Of a DNA stretch of 64,000 bases, positions 47,022 through 56,834 are shown piece by piece. A program made the position numbers and the translations under genes. Position 1 is the stretch's first letter; each line of letters opens with the position of its first letter. The notes under the pieces were generated by a model. The model saw only the letters and a list, made by a program, of their open reading frames with translations, was not told the DNA's origin and did no database searches. This stretch comes from Annona cherimola (taxonomy: Eukaryota > Streptophyta > Magnoliopsida > Magnoliales > Annonaceae). The stretch covers positions 75,658,224-75,722,223 of the forward strand of contig CM059971.1 in NCBI GenBank assembly GCA_030490835.1. Reading direction: 5' to 3'.

Positions 47022-47867
47022 AAATAATGCTAAGGAGAAAAAAAAAGCAGAGTTTAAGATTGTCAAACACTAATTTATCAAAAGAAGGTGAAGAAAATAG
47101 AAAAAAAAGTTTTCAGGTTTTTTATTAAGACAATTAAAAAAGGTATTTTTATTAACAAACGTACAAAAATGAAATTAATAAAAATAAAAAGTCTTGAAGC
47201 AATTTGATGTAACCTTAGCTATTTCTCTCATCTCCATGATGGATAGAAATTGATGTGCATGGTTGCATTTATTTAATTATATATTTGTGCAAATTACAAA
47301 ACATATATAGATCTATTAGAATGTAATAATTCTTTATAGAAAATCGTTTGTCATTACAATAATGATATTCTATTCAATTCAAATATTAAGAATATAACTT
47401 TAAAATTAATATTTAGCATCAAAAAAAATTTAATTATGTTGATATTTAACATTGGATGGAGTCCTCGAGTGAAAAAAAGGTGAATAAAATAGGTTTTCAG
47501 GTAATTTTTATTACCAAATGCACTGAAATGAAATTAATAAAAAAATTAAAAGTTGTTTCGCCTAACTTCATCCTTTTTTTTAACCTTAACGAGCTATCGG
47601 AATTTTACTTTGTGCATTGTATCTAGCATAATTTAATTCGCTAGAAAACTAAATTTTATCAAACTTAAATATATACATGGCCACATATGCGCCGAGTGAT
47701 TGTTTATGAATCAAAGAAAATATATACATATTTATAAAAATGGTAAAACTTAAGTTATAAATTAAATAAATTTAAATTAACAGTTTTATAAAAATTTTAA
47801 AAAATAATAAAAAATTATATTTCATACCATATATATTTAGAAAATATTTAGCATCTTAACAAGAACG
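47022..47867. other. AT-rich intergenic stretch
   Basis: It contains an eroded half of a family B-like arm near 47735-47810 (AATGGTAAAACTTAAGTTAT). Nothing else can be supported. Confidence 0.4.
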
Positions 47868-47882
47868 GGTACACTTCAATTC

Positions 47883-48090
47883 TTTTTTTTTTTTTTTGTT
47901 AGTAATACAACGTGACATCTAATTATTATAATAAAACATATTCACAACCCTCAAATAATGGAGGGAATTTTCCTAAAAAACTCCACTTTCAAGAGGAAAA
48001 TTGTAAAAACTTCTATATTAGGAAACTAAATTGTAAAATCTCCTTTAAGAAGGAATTGCCCCTGTGGGAGCTGCAGGAATTGCCAGTGGC
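47883..48090 (-). mobile_element. SINE family G copy, first of two at one target site
   Basis: Read on the minus strand, it ends CTAACAAAAAAA... (poly-A) preceded by TTATAATAATTAGATGTCAC, matching the family G 3' end. It is flanked by GGTACACTTCAATTC (47868-47882) and GGTACACTTCAATTTC (48091-48106). The 5' part is diverged or partial. Confidence 0.75.
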
Positions 48091-48106
48091 GGTACACTTC
48101 AATTTC

Positions 48107-48403
48107 TTTTTTTTTTATGGTTTATATTTACATACATCTCAACACAGATTACATTGTAATTCTGAGACATTCTTACAAACAAGGAGATACATAACTCCTT
48201 CAAAAAAATCTAGAGACACAGCTCCACTAACGAATTAGAAAGAACAGCTTCCATCCAGCCCAAGAGAGACAACAGCTCCCATCCCACCTCAAAGAGAGAC
48301 CACAGCTCCCACACCATTTTTCCGGATCGAAATCCCAACATAAGATTTTAACCCACGACCTACGGAGCCAACGCCCCCTGCCACTGCGCTAGCCGCAGGT
48401 GAC
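48107..48403 (-). mobile_element. tRNA-derived SINE, family F copy 1
   Basis: On the minus strand the head shows a Pol III A box-like TAGCGCAGTGGC (48391-48380) and a B box-like GGTTAAAATCTT (48353-48342). The 3' end is a poly-A tract, seen as T-run 48107-48116. Repeated GGAGCTGTGGTCTCTCTT-type phrases occur inside. It is flanked by GGTACACTTCAATT (48091 and 48404), the same target used by the SINE beside it. Confidence 0.8.
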
Positions 48404-48418
48404 GGTACACTTCAATTC

Positions 48419-48689
48419 CTGATTGCAAACGACAGCAGCGAACAGCATGATGTGGCGGGAGCCGAGTAAATGGCTAAATGCGAGCTAGCCGGGAGCTAAT
48501 TAAATTTTAATTGCTGAAGTCGGTAGAAAATGTGGAGGGATGGCACGCCGTACGTGTATCTGAATGTTGCAGTCATCGTAATACTACGTTTGGCCACGCA
48601 ATCTACGAGTGGTCCACTACATATCCTCGTAGGTTATTCCGTAACCATGATTTCCACCTACTTCTACAGTCTACGAGTGACGCTGCATT
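48419..48689. other. unassigned stretch
   Basis: This is non-coding as far as I can see. The direct phrase CTACGAGTG occurs at about 48603 and 48672. Confidence 0.35.
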
Positions 48690-48840
48690 GGAACAGCAGT
48701 ACAGTGGGCTCAAAATGAGCCCCATATGATCATGAAATCATGATCTACTCCACTCATTGTATTTAAAATAATGTATTCTATTACCACATCAATTTTCATC
48801 CCAATCAGAATCCATATAAAGATAAATAGATATGGACTTG
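48690..48840. mobile_element. partial family C element
   Basis: GGGCTCAAAATGAGCCCCAT, CTACTCCACTCATTGTATTT and CATCAATTTTCATCCCAATC match the left half of family C. The rest is replaced by the neighbouring SINE. Confidence 0.6.
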
Positions 48841-48873
48841 TATTTAGAATACGAAAAAAAGCATGATGACTGA

Positions 48874-49143
48874 CCACCGAGGTTGGGCATTAACTCCGCC
48901 GGTCGTGACATCGATCCCCGCCTCGTGCGAAGTATCGATTATTATTTTTCCCTCATTTTGTGGCAGTTTTATAGCTTATCCCGGGATAGACGTATATAAA
49001 AGTGTCCCTCCATTATGTGAGGGTTACAGGGATTTTATAGCTTTTCCCAGCATGGACTAATATAAAAGTGTTCCTCCTACTTTATTGTAATATTCAATGT
49101 TACAGTGTATACTACTACTAATAAAAAAAAATAAAAAAAAAAG
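48874..49143 (+). mobile_element. tRNA-derived SINE, family G, complete copy
   Basis: The 270-bp element has a tRNA-like head (CCACCGAGGTTGGGC as A box, GACATCGATCCCCGCC as B box) and an A-rich tail. It is flanked by 13-base direct repeats GCATGATGACTGA (48861-48873) and GCATGATGAATGA (49144-49156), 12 of 13 identical. The interior repeats TTTTATAGCTTATCCC and TTTTATAGCTTTTCCC. The long target repeats and tail are typical of LINE-driven insertion. Confidence 0.82.
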
Positions 49144-49173
49144 GCATGATGAATGATAGGTTTTAGAGACTGA

Positions 49174-49464
49174 GGGTGCGTTTGTTTGGCACAAAAAAAT
49201 GCCAATTAAAACTTTTCAATCCAAAACTTTTCACTCTTCATAACTATTCTATTTTTTAATTATTTTTTCACATTTTCCTATACAAATTACCCTACTTTTC
49301 AATCATTTCTGCACAACTACCCATACAACTAACCTATCTATTTTAACTTTATTCTCTTTACTCTTCATCATTACTCCTATTATATCACATCATTTTCTAT
49401 CAATTTGACAACTTCTACTTCAAAAATTTTTCATCAAAAGTTTTACCCCTAACCAAACACACCC
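49174..49464 (-). mobile_element. Tourist-like MITE, family A copy 7
   Basis: The 291-bp element from GGGTGCGTTTGTTTGG to CTAACCAAACACACCC is the reverse complement of the copy 1 version (10368-10658), including its distinctive long end. The flanking triplets are TGA and AGA. Confidence 0.9.
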
Positions 49465-49559
49465 AGAGTGTCCAGCGACTAGCAGAGCAGCAGCTTCGCC
49501 TGCCATTTGGAGCCGTGTGTAAAACTGAGGTCCACCTTGCGTAGAAATAAAAGAGATCC

Positions 49560-49874
49560 GATCCTATGCTCCTCGGCTGCCTTCTGCATATATCTATTTT
49601 TTAATTTTTTTTAAAACTTTTTTTATGAAACTGTTAATCTAAGTGTATTTAACATGTGTATCAATTTTTACCATTTTTTGATATTTTGATATTTTTTAGA
49701 TTTTTAAAAATTAATAGCATTTTAGTAATTTAAAAATTCGAAAAAATATCTAAAAATATCCAAAAATTCTAAAAATTAATACACATGTTAAATAAACTTA
49801 GATTAGCATTTGTGTAAAAAAAAATTTTGAAAAAATAAAAAAAATAAGTATATGCATCCGGGAGCATAAGATCA
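49560..49874. mobile_element. foldback element, family B copy 9
   Basis: Left GATCCTATGCTCCTCGG and right CCGGGAGCATAAGATC are complementary tips. The inner arms hold TTAATCTAAGTGTATTTAAC and GTGTATCAATTTTTACCATT with complements. No clear 9-bp duplication is visible. Confidence 0.78.
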
Positions 49875-49924
49875 GACCTCAAAACGAAAATCTCGCGGAG
49901 GCGCAAATGCATGCCTTTTGTGAT

Positions 49925-50195
49925 CAGGTATGAATGGTATTGTTCTCTTGTTTTTGATAAAATAGTTAACCTTGTTGTGTAGAATTTATAATTGATTAAG
50001 TTTTACTATTTTTTATAGATATGTATATCAATGATATTTTAGTTATTTTTAACTCTTAAAATGATTAAAATACCCTTATATTTGAAATTGAAGAAAAGTA
50101 TATTTATACATCTCTATAAATGGTAAAATTTGATTTATGCATTATATGCACATAAATTAACTATTTTATAAAAAATAAAAAATTATATTTTTATA
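49925..50195. mobile_element. old diverged foldback
   Basis: AAAATAGTTAACCTTGTTG at the left and AATTAACTATTTTATAAA at the right are weakly complementary, with AT-rich arms between. It resembles family B in layout but not closely in sequence. Confidence 0.45.
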
Positions 50196-50683
50196 AGAAA
50201 AATGTGTATCTATTCACATACCCTCGGAGCGATCCCAAGACAAAAAGTTGACAGTAGAGTTGGGTGGGTAACCCTACCACATATGACAAGAAGTAGAAGA
50301 ATTAACAGTAATATTAGCTATATAATGAGTGCACTTGGTCTCCCTTTCCTCCCCCTCTCCCCCCAAAAAAGCACATGGGTGAAAACAATTAAATCAAAAT
50401 CTACCACAAAAGATTGTATCACTGCCACTTTGTGGCCCACATTAGAAACAATATGACAATCACTATAAAAAGAAGCTCACAAGAATGCTCAAATCAAATT
50501 TCACAATAATCTTCTTAACCTACATAGACAAGCATCATTTGATGCCAAAAAGTACGGCCAAGGCTTCCATGTCCAACACCTATGAGGGTTGTTCTTCGGA
50601 TTCATTGGAGCAATTTTATTGGTGCGAAATGCGGGAAAAAATTGTATTTTAGATCAATAGGAAATGGGGAAATTTCTAACTAG

Positions 50684-50945
50684 GGGTGTGTTTGGTAGTG
50701 TGTAAAAAAATGTTAAGTTAAAACTTTTGACTCTCAATAATTACTCTATTTTTATGCATTTCTTCACATTTTCTTGTTCAACTATATTACTTTTCAATGA
50801 TTTCTATACAACTACCTACACAACTAACCTATTTATTTTAATTTTATCATCTTTACTTCTCATCACTACCGCTATCATATCACATCCTTTTCTTTCGATT
50901 TAAAATTTTTTCATTTAAAATTTTTATCAATTTTTAAACACACCC
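50684..50945 (-). mobile_element. Tourist-like MITE, family A copy 8
   Basis: The 262-bp element runs from GGGTGTGTTTGGTAGTGTG to TTTTTAAACACACCC and is flanked by the perfect 3-bp duplication TAG. It is internally shorter than other copies and lies in reverse orientation. Confidence 0.9.
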
Positions 50946-51482
50946 TAGGTGTAAAAGATAATGCCCATACCTTAAAAGTCTCCCTATTAAGAGCTATAAT
51001 AATTAATTTTCTATTTATTTAAGGTTAATAGATCTATGCAGGTAAAACTTAATAAGTTTTAAACCTTCAATACATATAAAAACTTTATTCTAAACATAAT
51101 GGACTGAGGTATGATCTTATTAGTCCTTGCTAACAATTTCATTTGTTAATTCGGCTATGAAAAGATTTTTTTTTATAAAATTGTAATCCCAAGTGTATTT
51201 TATCTTATATATCAAGGTTTACCATTTAGGAGAGCATATTCGATTTTGCAGAAGCGGCAGTGATGACATTTATAATAACTCATCAAGTCATGTTCTTTTT
51301 TCCTTATGAAACATCAAATCATGTTCTTAACATGGTGCTTTTATCTCCAAAAATATGAAATATTTAATTAAAAGATTAAAAAAATTCCAAGTTTCGATCA
51401 ATTTCAAGTTGTGAAAGTTCATTTTAGAAGTTATAGGAGTCAATGTCTTCATAGAAGAACTGAAGCACTGCAATAACACTTA

Positions 51483-51972
51483 CGGTTCTGCTTCTATGCA
51501 ACTCTTTTTATATTTGAAATCTTAACAAACGATGGAAAATTCACACTATCTATTATATTCAACATCATTTATAGTATATTAAAAACTCTTTTATTTGTCT
51601 AATATAATTATGCATGGGCCCCATTAAAAATCAGTGTAATAAAATGGTTTAATGCTAAATATCAATTTTAAAATTGTATTTTCAACATCTCAACCATTTA
51701 AAATATCATTTCTATATGGATAAATAATTTTATAAAGTATTATTATATTCTAATACAAATGTAAATAGATCTAAGCATTTTTTATAATTTACACATGAAT
51801 ACATATTTTTTTTCAACAAATGTGACTCATAAACATACTTGATCGAGATGAAACTCGGTCTCCTAGATAAACAAATTATGTTAAATACAATGAAGAGATT
51901 GAAATTTTCTTATCAAGGATCAAAATATTAAAAATTAAAGGAGCTAAGTTATATAAAAGCGGAGTCCCAACA
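51483..51972. mobile_element. foldback element, family D copy
   Basis: The left tip CTGCTTCTATGCAACTC pairs with the right tip AGTTATATAAAAGCGGAG. The interior carries TATTATATTCAACATCATTT, ATTCTAATACAAATGTAAAT and ACAAATGTGACTCATAAACA, in D order. Confidence 0.68.
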
Positions 51973-52249
51973 ACTAATAGTTCTTCCAGTTGCTAAACAA
52001 AGTAGCAATGACTCAAAACTCATTAAATGTAGTTTGAAAATAGTTGCTTGGATCCAATAAAAGTAAAACAAAGCTACTAATGAAAAAAATTCCAAGTGCA
52101 ACAACTTAAAATAATCAAATAATTAAAAGTTCAAAACAACTAAAAACTTGTGTATTCAAGCTTTGCGCCAACTCTACTCATACAAAGCTTTCAAGATTCA
52201 TATTTTATTCAATTTCTAAAACTTTGAGAATGTGTTTCAAATGTGACAA

Positions 52250-52769
52250 AACTTTTGGATAAAAATTTTTAAAGTGTATTTGACAATGAGGAAAAATACC
52301 AAGCTAAATTTTTTTATTCTGCATAACTATCCTATTTTACTTATTTATTAACGTATTCTTATATAATTATCCCACTTTTCAATCAATTCTACATAACTAT
52401 CCACATAACTAACTTATCTATTTTAACTTTATTCTCTTTATTCTTCATCATTATCCTTATCATATCATATCACATCATTGCTTTCGATTCAAAAACTTTT
52501 ATACTAAAAACTTTTCATCTAAAAGTTTTATCACTTCCCAAACATAAAAATTTTTAAATAAAAAAATGATGTGATATAGTAGGAATAACGATGATGAATA
52601 AAGAAAGTAAAGTTAAAATAGATATGTTGGTTGTATGTGTAGTTGTATAGAAATGATTGAAAAGTATGGTAGTTGTATAAGAAGATATGAAAAAATAATT
52701 TAAAATAGGATAATTATAAAAATTGAAAATTTTTACTTCGAAAAGTTTTTTTGAATTGCCAAACATGCC
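52250..52769. mobile_element. two family A MITEs, head to head
   Basis: Bases about 52265-52545 are an A copy in reverse sense (CAATCAATTCTACATAACTA, CTTTATTCTTCATCATTATC). Bases 52525-52768 are an A copy in forward sense (GATGTGATATAGTAGGAATA, GTTGTATAGAAATGATTGAA), ending GCCAAACATGCCC. Together they make a large imperfect palindrome. The inner termini are lost. Confidence 0.75.
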
Positions 52770-53224
52770 CTAGAGCATAATGCTCTCAACTTATATCATT
52801 TTACGTAAATTTACTTGTGTACTATCGACTTGTTTAGAAACGTTTTTTTATATACCCCTGTCTTTCTATTTCTAAAACTTTTGATTTTCTCTTTGCTAAC
52901 ATTTGAGCTAATAGACGCTGATTTTGCATTAAATTCGTTGGTTAACTCAAAAATCAGCGGATTATAAGGAATTTGGTGTCTGGGAGTAGTTGAGTAAATA
53001 GGGTCGTGTTGCATTGAACCATTATTATTACAAGAATTATTTATATGCAATATGGATATGCAACAACCTACAACTTTGCTTCCTACAACATTATTTGCAA
53101 CATAAAAGTGCTGGATATAACATTTTATGCCGCCATCAATCACTTGTCGTGCATAACAATTACATGTAACAACCTTATGATAAGACGTTGTGGCTCTTAT
53201 GCAGCTAACACATCTTTGACCTTG
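52770..53224. other. unassigned stretch
   Basis: Short frames exist on both strands but show no family motif. The minus-strand frame at 52811-53227 has no recognisable domain. Confidence 0.35.
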
Positions 53225-53415
53225 CATGAATGCAAGGGTTTTATTTCAATGTCTCTCCATAGGTGGGTTTTTTTTAGTTCTCCTGTAAGTAAGGTCTTTA
53301 TAAATTTCACCCGGAGATGCGGGTATAGAAAAAATTTACTTCATAATATTAAGATTGTGAAAATGTCTAATTGTAATATCGATTGTTACACTGTATACAT
53401 ACCAATAAAAACACC
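53225..53415 (+). mobile_element. SINE family G, 5'-truncated copy
   Basis: The 3' portion is TGTAATATCGATTGTTACAC, then TGTATACATACCAATAAAAAC. It matches the tail region of the complete copy (48874-49143). Confidence 0.55.
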
Positions 53416-53541
53416 TTATAGCATATGCAAATAATTTTTGTTTCATGATATTCTATTTGCACCTAGTGCACCTATTGTTGCGTCTACTTCTATGCGACCA
53501 TGAATATACACACATATGACAAAATATATTTGCTGTATATG

Positions 53542-53787
53542 TTTTTTTTTTTTTTTGATTGGAGTATATTTACAACATATCTCAACACATATCACATTCA
53601 AAGTTCTGAGACAATTCTAACAATATTTCTAAAAGGAGACCACCAGCTCCCAACCGAACAAGAAGGACCATACATGCCCCCATGAAAATTTTTGGTTCGA
53701 AATCCCATGCGGGATTTGAACACGCGACGGGCGGAACGAAAGTTTTCGTTCCGCTCCCGTCGACCAAACGAGCGCCGCTCGTTTGGC
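53542..53787 (-). mobile_element. tRNA-derived SINE, family F copy 2, with hairpin-rich head
   Basis: On the minus strand the B box-like GTTCAAATCCCGC is near 53719. The body matches copy 1 (TGTCTCAGAACTTTGAATGT-type phrases and GGAGCTGGTGGTCTC), with a poly-A tail seen as a T-run from 53542. Flanking repeats are ATTTGCTGTATATG (53528-53541) and ATTTGCTGCATATG (53788-53801), 13 of 14 identical. The head consists of three consecutive hairpins. Confidence 0.82.
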
Positions 53788-53801
53788 ATTTGCTGCATAT
53801 G

Positions 53802-54879
53802 TTGATTTGCAATAAATTCAGCATTACCTACATTCCTAATTGCAATAACATGTGATAACAAAATATATGCTGCATATATTGATATGCAATTCAGCACTAC
53901 CTGCATCCAAGCTTGGTTGCATAAGCTGATTTTTTTTTTTGTAGTGTATGCATTTTTGTATTCTTGTGTGTTGCACTTTTTCTTATATAAATTCGTCCTT
54001 CAAAGTAATTTTTAATGTCATGAATTAATACATATGAATGAACATAATAATTGTTTTGGATTTTTTTGATGAGTATATATGTTACAATCATCTTAATTTG
54101 TATTACAATTAGGCTCCATACACTCATATAAAAACTAGGGAGACTGTTGCCACTACCACTTGATTTCCTGCCACCACTGTGGCATTATGTGGTGGTACCA
54201 ATCAGATAACACGTAGTTAGCATAAATATTTTAGATTTGATAAAAATTAAAATAATAAAAGTGAGGGATTTATATTTTAGATGGATCACTACCTTTTAAT
54301 AGACCCTTTCGGTCCTAACCTAATTTTTACAATTTGGGATTAGTCAACATTCAAATTTATAATTTAAACTAGTTTTTTATTGTTTAATTTAAACTACTTT
54401 TAAATAAACAAGTTGCACCATTTATTAAAATTTTAAGCGCAACACGGGATCTGTTATCTATATATATGTGTAGACACTATATTAACGAGTTCCAATATAC
54501 TTCGCTAGCTAGGATCGGTTCAGGTTAGTTAATTACTTTGTGAATCCCGACATAAACACAAAGATGATGACTTTAACCACCCTTGAAAGACAAAAATCAT
54601 GAACTTAACAAGCTGTTGAAGTTATTAATGCATGCATCTTTATATCATTAATTCAATTCCACTCATGTGACATGCATGTATGATCAACTTGCACTTTCGT
54701 ATATCTATTCTTCAATTACTTCCGGTTTTAAAGCTAGCTAGACATTACTTAGTTATAGTGGTGGCATATGTTTATCAAATGTACTTTCAGTAACATTATA
54801 CAGGTACCTGTTTGGTAAGATGAAAATATTGAAGAGAAATCAAAAGATTAGAGTAAATTATAGGAGGGTAAAAGAAGGA
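53802..54879. other. AT-rich intergenic stretch
   Basis: No exon or transposon terminus is recognised. The phrase TGCTGCATAT.TTGATTTGC echoes twice near 53790 and 53868. Confidence 0.35.
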
Positions 54880-55306
54880 CAATTTGCATATGTACCTACA
54901 TGTTTAACGCTAATTACAGATATACCCCATGTAGTTTCGCAAATTGCATATTACCCCCATATAGTTTCACCAAAATTGCATATTACCCCATACCGTTACC
55001 TACCGTTAATATCTGACGTGATTTTTAAAAAATGATGAAAATGCCCTCATAAGTATACATAGTTTCATGGGATAATATGCAATTTTGGTGAAATTATGTA
55101 AGGATGATACGCGATTCCTAAAACTATTGATGACGATATTTTCGTCATTTTCCAAAATATCACGTCAGACATTAATAGCAGGTAATGACGTTGGGGTAAT
55201 ACGCAATTTTAGTAAAATTATGTGGAAGTAATATGCATTTCGTGAAATTACGCGGGTATATTTATAATTACCGTCAAACTACGTGAATCTAAATGCAAAT
55301 TATCCA
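54880..55306. mobile_element. foldback element, family E copy 2
   Basis: Left AATTTGCATATGTACC and CCCCATGTAGTTTCGCAAAT are mirrored by TGCATTTCGTGAAATTACGC and GAATCTAAATGCAAATT. Central segments with AAAATGCCCTCATAAGTAT and their counterparts complete the palindrome. Confidence 0.7.
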
Positions 55307-55651
55307 TAAAAGAATACAAAATTTGCCCAAGTTGGGCAACTTTATATTTTTCTGTTTTGTAATATCTTGATGCAGTGGCAAAGGGGTGTACTTGAAAATT
55401 TTCAGAGGTCATCAGGTGGTGGTTAAGTATAGTTAATGCTTGCGTACTCGTTATAACATGCAGAAAGCTCTTTCGTTTTTATCCCATTGGTTTGTACCTT
55501 TGAATACAAGCCATCAATTTACGTATTCGATTGATGTAATTCGGAAGGGGAAAGTATTAAAATTTAGAAAATTTTCCGAATTTAAAATTAAAAAAAATGA
55601 GGCTGCGTTGTGTTAAAATAAAAAGTGTACCGGCATTGCCCTATAAAAATT

Positions 55652-56053
55652 GGGACGCAATCTCCTGCGACGCAATCTCCTGCGCCCGGGAGCAAGCAGC
55701 GCTCCCTGCTCCCGGGCGCATATACTTTTTTTTTTATTATTTTTTTTTTTAAATTTTTTTCATAGAACTGTTAATTTAGGTGTAGTTAACATGTGTATAA
55801 ATTTTTACCATTTTTAGAGTATTTTAGATATTTATTTTTTATTTTTTAAAATCAGTGGCATTTTAGGTAATTTTAAATTACGAAAATGCCACTAATTTTC
55901 AAAAATCAAAAATAAATATCTAAAATATCCCTAAAATGGTAAAAATTTATACACATGTTAAATACACCTATATTAACATTAAAAAAATTCAAAAAAAAAT
56001 AATAAAAAAAGGTGTGTGCGCTGCCTGCTCCCGGGCGCAGGAGATTGCGTCCC
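55652..56053. mobile_element. foldback element, family B copy 10 with perfect 9-bp duplication and GC-rich tips
   Basis: This 402-bp element runs from GGGACGCAATCTCCTGCG to CGCAGGAGATTGCGTCCC. It is flanked by ATAAAAATT on both sides (55643-55651, 56054-56062). The left tip carries a 16-base internal duplication (GACGCAATCTCCTGC twice) and a nested hairpin with arms GCCCGGGAGCA and TGCTCCCGGGC. The inner core (CATGTGTATAAATTTTTACC) is the common family B sequence. Confidence 0.94.
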
Positions 56054-56062
56054 ATAAAAATT

Positions 56063-56646
56063 AGAACTAACAGCATTTTTAACAGTTTCTAGATTTCGGG
56101 ACCCACTTTTGTTACTGTATTGAAAAATAAATATTTAGAGCACATGGAATTCATGCAATTAAAAAAAATTTTGGGCCCCACCTTAAAGTTCCGAATAGAC
56201 CGGTTACTGTTTTGTAGCGCCCAACCGAAAGCGACTTAAGGCTCATTAGTTAATTTCAATGCGTCGGTGCAAGCAAATGGCCCATAGGTCGACACACATC
56301 CCACGCGTCACTTCCAAGCTACACGAGCTTTGTTCCAAGAATAAAAAAGGGGGGTCTGTCTGGTGGTTTGCGCGTAGATAAGTTCAATGCATTCAACCCA
56401 ATTATTATGAATCCATAAGACACATGCATAAACAGACTATCCTACGTTTTTTTTTTTAATTAATAGAAATGGTCAAGACGAACAGACAACGTCTGTAAGG
56501 ACAGAACTCAATTTTTTTTTTTTTAAGGGAATTAGCTTGATGTTCAAGGGATTGATTGGCACTATATCTTTCAAAAAGTTGTTTGTGGAGTGGTGCTCAG
56601 TAATGCATTTGTTTCCCGACATTTAAAAGTTTTTACCAACATATCT
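56063..56646. other. unassigned stretch
   Basis: This is non-coding, with A/T-rich runs at about 56446-56463 and 56510-56524. I recognise nothing in it. Confidence 0.35.
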
Positions 56647-56834
56647 ATTATGTTTAACCCCAATTTTAAATATATCATAAGTTTCAAATATACCTAGCAC
56701 ATTTGTATCCAATTCAAAAAATTACATTATAGATATGAATATTATGTTTAACCCCAATTTTAAATATATCATAAGTTTCAAATATACCTAGCACGTTTGT
56801 ATCCAATTCAAAAAATTACATTATTTATATGAAT
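56647..56834. repeat. 94-bp tandem duplication
   Basis: Two adjacent 94-base units each begin ATTATGTTTAACCCCAATTT and differ at about two positions, so this is a recent event. It is not associated with any gene. Confidence 0.95.

Noticed and set aside
53690..53790. Possible tRNA gene
   Set aside because: There is a B box-like word, but no acceptor stem or anticodon arm can be built. The poly-A tail and target repeats show it is a SINE.
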